Shown here: positions 1-5,857 of the stretch, piece after piece
How the letters are laid out: the number at the start of each line of letters is the position of its first letter
Position numbering within the stretch: the stretch's first letter is position 1
NCBI GenBank assembly: GCA_021807965.1
Contig: JAKBCI010000094.1
Coordinates: 1 to 6,931, forward strand
Length of the DNA stretch: 6,931 nucleotides
Origin: Actinomycetes bacterium
Lineage (GTDB): Bacteria > Actinomycetota > Acidimicrobiia > Acidimicrobiales > RAAP-2
Direction: 5' to 3'
Translations under genes and position numbers: made by a program
Notes under the pieces: generated by a model
What the model was told of the DNA's origin: nothing
Database searches by the model: none
What the model saw: only the letters and a program-made list of their open reading frames with translations

Positions 1-150
1 CTTAACGGCCGCACGAGTGGGCTGACGCACCTCGAGTCGATTCTGGGTGACGTCGACGGCATCACGTTCGTCCACCTCGGGGCCAAGGATGTGGTGCGCC
101 ACAAAATAGTCGCGGCCATAGTCGCCGCGTACGATCGGCGGACCTCGTGA
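1..150 (+). CDS. phoH: PhoH-like ATPase, C-terminal fragment (5' end outside window)
   Basis: Frame 1 is open from the first base to a TGA at 148-150 and gives the last 49 residues of a protein. The stretch with GLTHLESILGDVDGITFVHL, then KDVVRHKIVAAIVAAYD, matches how PhoH/YbeZ-type proteins end (a 'GL.....L..v.GI.fv.l...DVVRh.lV..Iv.AY' pattern). The Walker motifs would lie upstream and are not visible. PhoH-like proteins are predicted cytoplasmic P-loop ATPases/RNA helicases and are commonly encoded directly before ybeY, as here, which supports a role alongside YbeY in RNA or ribosome quality control. The stop overlaps the ybeY start in GTGA, indicating co-translation. The call rests on a short tail plus strong gene context. 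Confidence 0.82.
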   Translation, partial: LNGRTSGLTHLESILGDVDGITFVHLGAKDVVRHKIVAAIVAAYDRRTS

Positions 151-653
151 GCGTTGACATCTACGCCGCCGACGAGCAGCACGAGGTCGCGATCGAGCTG
201 GAGCGGTGGGTCGCTCTCGCTAACGCGGCGCTACTCGACGAGGGCGTGCGCGGGCTCGCCGAGCTGTCGCTCATCTTTACCGACGAGGCCACGATCGCGG
301 CGCTCAATCAGCAGTTCATGGGCAAGACGGGGCCGACCGACGTGTTGAGCTTTCCCATCGACGACGAGCCCGAACCGCGTGGCCGCGTACCTGACGCGGG
401 GGGCAGCGGACCGGGGGACGCGCCCCTCGACGAGATCCCCCAGTTGATTGGCGACGTCGTCATCTGCCCGGCGGTGGCCGCGCGCAACGCGCCCGACCAC
501 GGCTGGTCGCTCGATGACGAAGTGGCCCTGCTCGTGGTGCACGGCGTTCTGCACCTACTGGGGTGGGACCACGAGGCGGACGACGAGGCCGAACGAATGG
601 AATCGCGCGAGCGAGAGCTCCTCGCTCGATACCATCGACCCGTCGAACCGTGA
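147..653 (+). CDS. ybeY: Endoribonuclease YbeY (16S rRNA maturation / rRNA quality control)
   Basis: Encodes 168 residues from a GTG overlapping the phoH-like stop by 4 bases; a weak SD-like GGCGGA lies at 137-142. The diagnostic metal-binding motif HGVLHLLGWDH supplies His132, His136 and His142 (HxxxHxxxxxH), which hold the catalytic zinc in the UPF0054/YbeY family. The other family blocks are also present: TDVLSFP (64-70) and LIGDVVICP (100-108). YbeY is a cytoplasmic single-strand RNase needed in many bacteria for 16S rRNA 3'-end processing and 70S ribosome quality control, often working with Era. Between the two blocks lies a Gly/Pro/Asp-rich stretch (about 71-97), longer than in the roughly 150-residue E. 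coli type and probably a surface loop. The 3' end overlaps the next gene by 4 bases (GTGA). Identity is secure from the motif and context. Confidence 0.96.
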   Translation: MSVDIYAADEQHEVAIELERWVALANAALLDEGVRGLAELSLIFTDEATIAALNQQFMGKTGPTDVLSFPIDDEPEPRGRVPDAGGSGPGDAPLDEIPQLIGDVVICPAVAARNAPDHGWSLDDEVALLVVHGVLHLLGWDHEADDEAERMESRERELLARYHRPVEP

Positions 654-1927
654 TCGCGGCCACGTGGTCGGTTGGCGACACCGCACTCTCGCTCAGTGTG
701 CTCGTGCTGCTGGTGCTGTCGGGCTTCTTCGCGCTCGCCGAGACGTCGCTCGTTCGGATGAACAAATCTCGGGCGCGGTCCCTTCGCGACCAGGGCCGGC
801 GCGGCGCCAAGGCCCTGGTCTCCCTGGCGGACGCCCCTGAGCAGTTTCTTAACCCGCTGCTGCTGCTCGTGCTGATCTGCCAACTCGTGTCGGCAACGAT
901 GGTCGGCGTGCTCGCCGGTCACCTCTTCGGGGCGGCCGGGGTCTTCGTGGCCACCGTGGGCGAAGTCGTCGTCATCTTCGTGATCTTCGAGGCGATCCCG
1001 AAGAACTTCGCGGTCCAGCATCCCGACTCGGTCGCACTCTTCACCGCGCCAGCCGTCGGACGGCTGCTTCGGTTCTGGCCCATCCGGTGGATCTCGACGG
1101 TCCTACTAGCAATCGCCAACGGCGTGATGCGCCTGTTCGGTGCGCCGTCGTCCGCACCGAGGGTGACCGAGTCCGAGGTCCTGGCGATGGCCGACGTCGC
1201 ACACGAGGACGCGGCGATCGCCTCGGAGGAACGAGCCTTCATACACTCCGTGATTGAATTCGGCGACACCATCGTGCGCGAGGTCATGGTTCCGCGCCCC
1301 GACATGGTTGACGTCGCGGCAACCGCAACCGTGCGCGAGGCACTGGACGTCGCCATTGAGTCGGGTCGCTCGCGATTGCCGGTGCTCGGCGACGGCGTTG
1401 ATGACGTGGTCGGCATCGTCAACCTTCGGCACTTGGCGGCGCTCGTCGCGAACGGGCACGGTGACGCGACCGTAGCCGAACACATGGGCGAAGCGCGCTT
1501 CGTGCCCGAAACCAAGCGGGTGGCGTCGCTACTGACCGAGATTCGCCGTGCGCAGGTTCACCTCTTCGTCGTGGTCGACGAGTACGGCGGCACGGCCGGG
1601 CTCGTGACCCTGGAGGACGTGCTCGAAGAGCTGGTGGGTGAGATTGCCGACGAATCCGATCCACGCGCGGTGCAGGCCACCGGTCAGTCGATCGACCTCG
1701 GTATCACGCTGAGTGGCCGCATGAACATTGACGACGCCAACCTGGACTTCGACCTCGAGCTGCCCAAAGATGGCTGGGACACCGTGGGTGGGCTCGTGCT
1801 CGACCTCGCAGGCGGCGTGCCCGACGAGGGCGAGTGTTTCGAGACCGACCACTACCGGCTCACCGTCGTGCGTATGGAGGGTCGGCGGATCGAAGAGGTC
1901 CGGGTCGATCCGCTGGTGAGCGAATGA
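650..1927 (+). CDS. CNNM/CBS-domain membrane protein (CorC/HlyC-like, putative Mg2+ or cation exporter)
   Basis: I start this at the GTG overlapping the ybeY stop (425 residues); the frame stays open upstream to 563, but that part lies inside ybeY and has no homology-like content. Order of domains: an N-terminal CNNM/DUF21 membrane domain (about 10-165) with hydrophobic segments near 11-30, 68-90, 96-115 and 138-163, including LSGFFALAETSL (23-34) and EAIPK (114-118); a CBS pair (about 210-335) with MVPRPDMV (213-220) and VVVDEYGGTAGLVTLEDVLE (308-327); and a C-terminal CorC_HlyC transporter-associated domain (about 345-422) with DGWDTVGGLVLDLAG. This is the full-length architecture. Family members bind nucleotide/Mg2+ at the CBS pair and are implicated in Mg2+ efflux; the old 'hemolysin' name is misleading. 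A CBS-type CorC relative is very often found between ybeY and era. The substrate here is inferred from the family only. Confidence 0.92.
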   Translation: MIAATWSVGDTALSLSVLVLLVLSGFFALAETSLVRMNKSRARSLRDQGRRGAKALVSLADAPEQFLNPLLLLVLICQLVSATMVGVLAGHLFGAAGVFVATVGEVVVIFVIFEAIPKNFAVQHPDSVALFTAPAVGRLLRFWPIRWISTVLLAIANGVMRLFGAPSSAPRVTESEVLAMADVAHEDAAIASEERAFIHSVIEFGDTIVREVMVPRPDMVDVAATATVREALDVAIESGRSRLPVLGDGVDDVVGIVNLRHLAALVANGHGDATVAEHMGEARFVPETKRVASLLTEIRRAQVHLFVVVDEYGGTAGLVTLEDVLEELVGEIADESDPRAVQATGQSIDLGITLSGRMNIDDANLDFDLELPKDGWDTVGGLVLDLAGGVPDEGECFETDHYRLTVVRMEGRRIEEVRVDPLVSE

Positions 1928-2826
1928 GCCGGGCCGGCTTCGCCACTATTCTTGGTCGGCCCAACGTGGGCAAGTCCACCTTGGTGAACCAGCTGGTGGG
2001 TGCGAAAGTCACGATCACCGCGTCGTCGCCCAACACGACGCGCCGCGCCGTGCGCGGCGTGGTGACGCGCGACGACGTCCAGGTGATTTTCGTAGACACG
2101 CCCGGCCTGCACCGAGCACGAACGACGCTCGGGAATCGATTGAACGACGCGGCCCACCACGCCGCCGACGACGTCGACGTGGTCATCGCCCTGATCGAAG
2201 CGGGGAGCGTGATCGGACCGGGGGATCGCGCCGTCTTGGCAACCCTGCTCGACGCGTCGCAGGTACGTGGTCCCCAGCCGATCGTCGTGGTTAACAAGAC
2301 TGACCGGGCGGCGCGCGAGACGATCGCCGCGCAGCTGATGGCCGCAACGCTCGCGGTCGAGGAGGTTGGTCGCGAGCGCGGCGGCGAGCCGGTGACCTCG
2401 AGAGTCGAATACTTCGCGGTGTCGGCCAAGACGGGCGCGGGAGTCGACGCCCTGGGCGCGTTCGTCGCGCGGCTGATGCCCGAATCGCCCTTGCTCTTTG
2501 ACGCCGCCGAGGTGTCTGACGTTCCCGAGACCGAGTGGATCGCGGAGCTCGTTCGCGAGCAGCTGGTGCGCAAGACCCGCCAAGAACTGCCGCACTCCAT
2601 CCACTGCCGCGTCACCGAATTCGAGTGGCCGCACGTCATTGTTGAGATACTGGTGGAGCGCGAAAGCCAAAAGGGCATGGTGATCGGACACGGTGGCCAG
2701 TTGCTGAAGGACGTTGGCATCGCGGCGCGCCGGCAACTCCCCGAGGGTCTCTATCTGGAGTTACGCGTCGCGGTTGAACCGGGGTGGCAGCGGCGAGACG
2801 ACGCCCTCGACCGGTTCGGCTACTGA
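1924..2826 (+). CDS. era: GTPase Era (30S ribosomal subunit assembly)
   Basis: The ATG overlaps the preceding TGA in ATGA and gives 300 residues, the usual Era length. G motifs are all present: G1 GRPNVGKS (11-18), G2 region SPNTTR (35-40), G3 DTPGLH (59-64), G4 NKTD (124-127) and G5 SAK (167-169). The C-terminal KH domain is shown by VIGHGGQLLKDVG (253-265), and the protein ends with the Era-typical W..R.DALDRFGY pattern. Era binds the 3' end of 16S rRNA and couples GTP hydrolysis to small-subunit maturation at the cytoplasmic ribosome precursor. Its place after ybeY fits a joint role. An upstream in-frame start at 1834 would extend into the previous gene and is rejected. The last 66 bases are overlapped on the other strand by the permease gene. 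No intrinsic terminator is visible after the stop. Confidence 0.97.
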   Translation: MSRAGFATILGRPNVGKSTLVNQLVGAKVTITASSPNTTRRAVRGVVTRDDVQVIFVDTPGLHRARTTLGNRLNDAAHHAADDVDVVIALIEAGSVIGPGDRAVLATLLDASQVRGPQPIVVVNKTDRAARETIAAQLMAATLAVEEVGRERGGEPVTSRVEYFAVSAKTGAGVDALGAFVARLMPESPLLFDAAEVSDVPETEWIAELVREQLVRKTRQELPHSIHCRVTEFEWPHVIVEILVERESQKGMVIGHGGQLLKDVGIAARRQLPEGLYLELRVAVEPGWQRRDDALDRFGY

Positions 2827-3771
2827 ACTCGTAGCGGCGGTGTCCGTGCCACGGCCGGTGGGCGACGGTAGCCGGGCACGCGTCCGTGCGTCGGATGGCG
2901 TGCACGCCGCGTCGTGGCGATCATCGCGCGCGACGGCGCGTCGGGGCCAGAAGCTCACGGCGAGCAGGGCGAACAGGGGGATCGTGGCGACGGCCAGACT
3001 CGGCGTCGCCACGCCAAGGTAGTGGAGACCACTTAGCAGCACGATCCCCGCGATCAGGGGGCGTACGGCGTCGCTGGCCCGTTTCGACGAGATGAGCGCC
3101 CCCAGGTAGGTCGCGGGAACGGCGCCCGTCGCGACGGCGACGGTGACGCTCAGCGAGACGTGCCCAAAGATGAGAGCCCCCACGGACGCGCCCAACGCGA
3201 GGGGAACTGACTGGGCGAGATCGGTGCCGACCAGCCGATCACTCGACATCGAGGGGTACAGCAGCGCGAGCGCCATCATCATGATCGAGCCGGCGCCCAC
3301 GGACGTGAGACCGACGAGAAAGCCGCCGAGCACCCCGGTGACGACCGTGGCTGCGGCGGCACCGCGACAGTCGCTCACGCGAGGAGTGGCGCGCGCGAAT
3401 ACCTGACGGATGGCCATGGCACTGGCGCCGATGACGAGGGCGCCGCCGAGCAGGCGCTGGGGTACGACGGTCGCGGATCCGGTGCCGAGCCGGTGCATGA
3501 CGTAGGTTCCCACGATTGCTGCGGGCAGGGAACCCGAGCAGAGCAGCGCGACGACTCGCCCGTCCACTTTGTGGCGTCGCCAGTGCACCAGCGCACCGAC
3601 GGGTCGCATCAAGACGGTCGCCACGAGGTCCGACGCGATGGCCGTCGCCGGCGCTACGCCGAAGGCCAGGACCAACATGGGCGTCATGAGCGCCCCGCCA
3701 CCGGTTCCGGTGAGGCCCACCAGCATCCCGACGACCGCGCCCGCGGCGATCAACACGAGGTCGAGGTGCAC
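2761..3771 (-). CDS. TSUP family (TauE/SafE-like) membrane permease with C-terminal hydrophilic tail
   Basis: Encodes 336 residues from a GTG preceded at 6 bases by a good SD (AAAGGA, complement of 3778-3783). The first 275 residues are a run of hydrophobic helices. The two-fold internal repeat typical of TSUP permeases is visible: GLTGTGGGALMTPMLVL (19-35), followed by ATAIASDLVAT, is echoed by GLTSVGAGSIMMMALALL (154-171), followed by SSDRLVGTDLAQ. TSUP members export or import small sulfur-containing or organic anions (sulfite, sulfoacetate, taurine-derived compounds); the substrate cannot be read from sequence. After FWPRRAV (274-280) comes a hydrophilic tail of about 56 residues, rich in Arg/Ala/Thr/Pro, making it longer than the usual 250-280. 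The tail keeps strong G/C third-position bias, and its end lies antisense to the end of era. The helicase is 52 bp upstream on the same strand. Confidence 0.88.
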   Translation of the reverse strand: MHLDLVLIAAGAVVGMLVGLTGTGGGALMTPMLVLAFGVAPATAIASDLVATVLMRPVGALVHWRRHKVDGRVVALLCSGSLPAAIVGTYVMHRLGTGSATVVPQRLLGGALVIGASAMAIRQVFARATPRVSDCRGAAAATVVTGVLGGFLVGLTSVGAGSIMMMALALLYPSMSSDRLVGTDLAQSVPLALGASVGALIFGHVSLSVTVAVATGAVPATYLGALISSKRASDAVRPLIAGIVLLSGLHYLGVATPSLAVATIPLFALLAVSFWPRRAVARDDRHDAACTPSDARTRARLPSPTGRGTDTAATSSVAEPVEGVVSPLPPRFNRDA

Positions 3772-3777
3772 GGTCCA

Positions 3778-3816
3778 TCCTTTAACGAAGTATTACTAGT
3801 GAAATACTAGTCAATT
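3778..3816 (-). promoter_or_regulatory. A/T-rich promoter/operator candidate and SD of the permease gene
   Basis: The 52-bp gap between the helicase stop and the permease start is much richer in A/T than its surroundings. Reading the minus strand, it holds a TTGACT (complement of 3810-3815) resembling a -35 hexamer, TAGTAT (3810 down to 3805) fitting a TANNNT -10, and an SD AAAGGA (3783 down to 3778) placed 6 bases before the GTG. The exact -35/-10 pairing is ambiguous, since no second hexamer at 16-18 bp is a good match. This suggests that the permease has its own regulated promoter and is not only read through from the helicase gene. Confidence 0.45.
3794..3811. repeat. Paired TACTAGT repeats (candidate regulator operator)
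   Basis: The heptamer TACTAGT occurs at 3794-3800 and again at 3805-3811, an 11-bp period, i.e. one turn of the helix. Because ACTAGT is itself a palindrome, the pair reads both as a direct and as an inverted repeat (ACTAGT-N5-ACTAGT, 3795-3811), with ATT/AAT-like flanks (ATT at 3792-3794, AAT at 3813-3815). It overlaps the predicted permease promoter elements, as an operator for a dimeric repressor or activator would. The regulator is not encoded in the window and I cannot assign a family. Confidence 0.45.
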
Positions 3817-3823
3817 GGACGGT

Positions 3824-5803
3824 CTAGGGGGCTGCCGGTTGCTCGTCACGCAGGTGGCGCAGGAACTCGATTACCGTTGCTCGGTCGCGCGTTCGCCGCA
3901 TGGGGGGCAGTCGTTGGAATAGCTGGCTCCGATAGGGCGCCTCGGCGAGACGCGTGTCCAGAACGGCCACGACGCCACGATCGTCTGCGGCGCGGATGAG
4001 ACGCCCAACTCCCTGTGCGAGCAGCATGGCCGCGCGCGGGAGGTCGACGTCGACGAAGGGCCGTTCGGTACGCTGACGCCGCGCTACGGCGAGCGGGTCC
4101 GTTGGCACGGCGAAGGGAAGTCGGTCGATCGTCACGAGGCTCAGCGAGTGGCCCGGTACGTCGATGCCCTGCCAGAAGCTCGTCACCGCGAAGAGGCTCG
4201 CCTCGGCGTGCTCTCGGAACTCGGCAATGATTCGCTGGCGCGAGAGGGTTCCCTGGACGAGGACGGGCGTGGTGACGCGAGAGGCCACCACCGCGGCGAT
4301 TCGGTCCATGACGGAGCGATTCGTGAACAGTGCCAGGGTTCGTCCGCCGGCGGCTTCGATCAGGTCCGCGAGCTCGTCGGCGATGCGCGCTTCGGCGTCG
4401 TCGTGGTTGCGGTGCGGGAAGGTCGAGGGCACGTAGAGCAGTGCGTGGTTGGCGTAGTCAAAGGGGCTCGACACGCGCTCAACGCGCACGTCCGCCAGTC
4501 CGAGCGACGGCCCTAAGGAGTCGGGGATGGTCGCGCTGGTGAGAATCCCCGTTACCTCGGACCACAAGAGCGAGCCGAGTCGGGCGCCAACGTCGATGAG
4601 CGCCAGCTCGAGTCGAACCTCGCGGTCGCGCTTGGTCACGTACAGCAGTTCGTCGGGGCCGACGGCGCGAAGCCGCTGGAGGTCGCCGGCGAGGTGGATC
4701 GCCGGCCCGAGCGCGCGCTTGCGGCGAGCCTCGTGCGCCGCGTCGACGCTCGTTAGCGCGCGCAGCGAGCCGACGAGGATAGTTAGGACGTCGGCCGTTC
4801 GGTCGAGGATGGACCGCGTCGCGTCGTCAGCGCCGGTCGTTCGCCCGTCGTCCAGCTGGCGTTGCAGCGCCTCGCTCAGCCGATCGGCGAGTGAGGCCAA
4901 TTCACCGGTTCGCTCACGATCGGCGGGCTGGAGCAGCGGACGAACCGCGGCGGCCGTGGCCCGCAGTCGACCCGGCGCGAGCGACGTGCCGAGCAGTTCG
5001 CTGAATATGTCCAGCACCTCGTGGGCTTCGTCGAACACCACGACGTCGTGGGTGGGCAACAGCGTCGAGCCTGACGCGAGGTGCGACGCGTAGAAGTGGG
5101 TGTTGGTAATGATGATCGAGCTCGCCGCAGCACGGTCACGGGCGAGCTCGGCGAAGCAGGCGCCACCCTGGGGACACTGGGCCCGACCGAGGCACTCCTG
5201 CGCGGTGACCGTCACCGCTCGACGAGTGCGCGCGTCGAGGTCGAAGGATAGTTCGTCCAGGTCGCCGGTCGTGGTCTCGTTGGACCAGCGCACCACGCGG
5301 CGGATCTGGTTGGCGACGCCGGCGGGCACCTCGGTGTCGTCGTCAAAGCGCAGTTGCGCGGCGCCCATATCGTGGGCGCGATTTCGACAGAAGTAGTTTG
5401 ATCGACCCTTCAGTATTGCGACGCGCACGTCCGTCAGCGCCGTCGCCACGGCCGGCGCGTCCTTCGAGGCGAGCTGGTCTTGGAGGTTTTTCGTAGCCGT
5501 CGCGACCACGACGCGACGGCCCGAGAGTGCGGCGGGAATGAGGTACGCGAGCGACTTGCCCACGCCGGTTCCCGCCTCAACGATGAGGTGGCGTCGTCGA
5601 CTAATCGCGTCAGCGACGAGGCGCACCATGGTGCGTTGTCCGAGACGCTCCTCACCACCCCCGGGCAGTGACGCGGTGATCGCGTCGAGTACGGCGAGCG
5701 CTCGATCGACGTCAACGTCGCCGAGATCAGCGCCGAGGTCGACGCCCGTTTCCGAGTCGGGTTCGACGTAGGGCTGCTCGTCGTCGGGATCAAAAGATCG
5801 CAC
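3824..5803 (-). CDS. dinG: DinG/XPD-family ATP-dependent DNA helicase with Fe-S cluster
   Basis: Encodes 659 residues from the GTG at 5803, close to the usual size of stand-alone actinobacterial DinG-like helicases. Superfamily 2 motifs appear in order: Q-like LGQRTM (54-59), Walker A EAGTGVGKS (76-84), DEAH box (258-261), TSAT (422-425), SFWQGIDVPG (542-551) and motif VI QGVGRLIR (597-604). Four cysteines between motifs I and II (Cys139 in NYFCRNR; Cys204, Cys210 and Cys216 in ECLGRAQCPQGGAC) are placed as the 4Fe-4S ligands of XPD/DinG enzymes. These are 5'-3' helicases that unwind D-loops, R-loops, forks and sometimes G-quadruplexes in replication and repair. No N-terminal exonuclease domain is present, unlike Bacillus-type DinG. 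The frame is open upstream to 6400, but that part is antisense to uppS and is not protein-like. A TANNNT box lies 6 bases before the start, so the message may be leaderless. Confidence 0.93.
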   Translation of the reverse strand: MRSFDPDDEQPYVEPDSETGVDLGADLGDVDVDRALAVLDAITASLPGGGEERLGQRTMVRLVADAISRRRHLIVEAGTGVGKSLAYLIPAALSGRRVVVATATKNLQDQLASKDAPAVATALTDVRVAILKGRSNYFCRNRAHDMGAAQLRFDDDTEVPAGVANQIRRVVRWSNETTTGDLDELSFDLDARTRRAVTVTAQECLGRAQCPQGGACFAELARDRAAASSIIITNTHFYASHLASGSTLLPTHDVVVFDEAHEVLDIFSELLGTSLAPGRLRATAAAVRPLLQPADRERTGELASLADRLSEALQRQLDDGRTTGADDATRSILDRTADVLTILVGSLRALTSVDAAHEARRKRALGPAIHLAGDLQRLRAVGPDELLYVTKRDREVRLELALIDVGARLGSLLWSEVTGILTSATIPDSLGPSLGLADVRVERVSSPFDYANHALLYVPSTFPHRNHDDAEARIADELADLIEAAGGRTLALFTNRSVMDRIAAVVASRVTTPVLVQGTLSRQRIIAEFREHAEASLFAVTSFWQGIDVPGHSLSLVTIDRLPFAVPTDPLAVARRQRTERPFVDVDLPRAAMLLAQGVGRLIRAADDRGVVAVLDTRLAEAPYRSQLFQRLPPMRRTRDRATVIEFLRHLRDEQPAAP

Positions 5804-5809
5804 CGTACG

Positions 5810-5815
5810 ACCATA
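5810..5815 (-). promoter_or_regulatory. Candidate -10 box (TATGGT) for a leaderless helicase transcript
   Basis: On the minus strand TATGGT is followed by exactly six bases (CGTACG) and then the GTG start at 5803. Transcription normally begins about 6-8 bases after a TANNNT -10, so the first transcribed base would fall at or beside the start codon. There is no SD to favour a conventional leader. Inference from spacing only. Confidence 0.4.
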
Positions 5816-5829
5816 GGTGGCCCCGGCTA

Positions 5830-5837
5830 TTCGCGAA
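5830..5837. repeat. Perfect 8-bp palindrome TTCGCGAA in the divergent promoter region
   Basis: TTCGCGAA is self-complementary and lies within 4 bases of the midpoint of the 54-bp divergent gap, upstream of both candidate -10 boxes (about 15 bp from the helicase box and 9 bp from the uppS box). The position would suit a shared operator, but an 8-bp palindrome made partly of CG steps can arise by chance in DNA of this composition. Confidence 0.3.
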
Positions 5838-5845
5838 GGACGAAC

Positions 5846-5851
5846 TAGGTT
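5846..5851 (+). promoter_or_regulatory. Candidate -10 box (TAGGTT) for a leaderless uppS transcript
   Basis: TAGGTT is followed by exactly six bases (TTGGGG) and then the GTG at 5858, the same geometry seen for the helicase on the other strand. It overlaps an SOS-box-like string CGAACTAGGTTTTG (5841-5854). The start lacks a well-placed SD; GAAGGA at 5835-5840 is 17 bases away. Inference from spacing only. Confidence 0.4.
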
Positions 5852-5857
5852 TTGGGG

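Larger units (their letters stand above)
5804..5857. promoter_or_regulatory. Divergent intergenic promoter region between dinG-like helicase and uppS
   Basis: This 54-bp gap separates two diverging genes that both begin with GTG, and must hold at least one promoter for each unless they are read from further away. Neither start has a convincing Shine-Dalgarno sequence at normal distance. Each has a TANNNT hexamer whose last base is 6 bases before the GTG (listed separately), and the palindrome TTCGCGAA sits near the middle at 5830-5837. Clear -35 hexamers are not seen on either side. The region probably sets transcription of helicase-permease in one direction and uppS-membrane protein-recO in the other. 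Confidence 0.6.

Noticed and set aside
308..1021. Long minus-strand open frames opposite ybeY and the CNNM/CBS gene (also 919-1515, 1852-2736)
   Set aside because: Antisense shadows of high-GC coding sequence; their translations are rich in Arg/Ser/His without motifs, and the plus-strand genes are certain.
2876..2889. Hairpin GCACG-cgtc-CGTGC about 50 bases after the era stop as a terminator
   Set aside because: Only a 5-bp stem, no T-tract on either strand, and it lies within the permease tail coding sequence.
3239..3778. 179-codon minus-strand frame starting at an ATG 7 bases upstream of the permease GTG
   Set aside because: It is a +1-frame shadow of the permease, Arg-rich and without hydrophobic helices; the SD and TSUP repeat pattern support the GTG frame.
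5788..5799. GATC-AAAA-GATC inverted/direct repeat near the helicase start
   Set aside because: It is inside the first codons of the helicase (encoding RSFDP) and short; GATC is common in this sequence, so chance explains it.
5852..5857. TTG at 5852 as the uppS start
   Set aside because: It adds only two residues, has a weaker start codon and no better SD spacing than GTG 5858, although it cannot be fully excluded (GAAGGA lies 11 bases before it).
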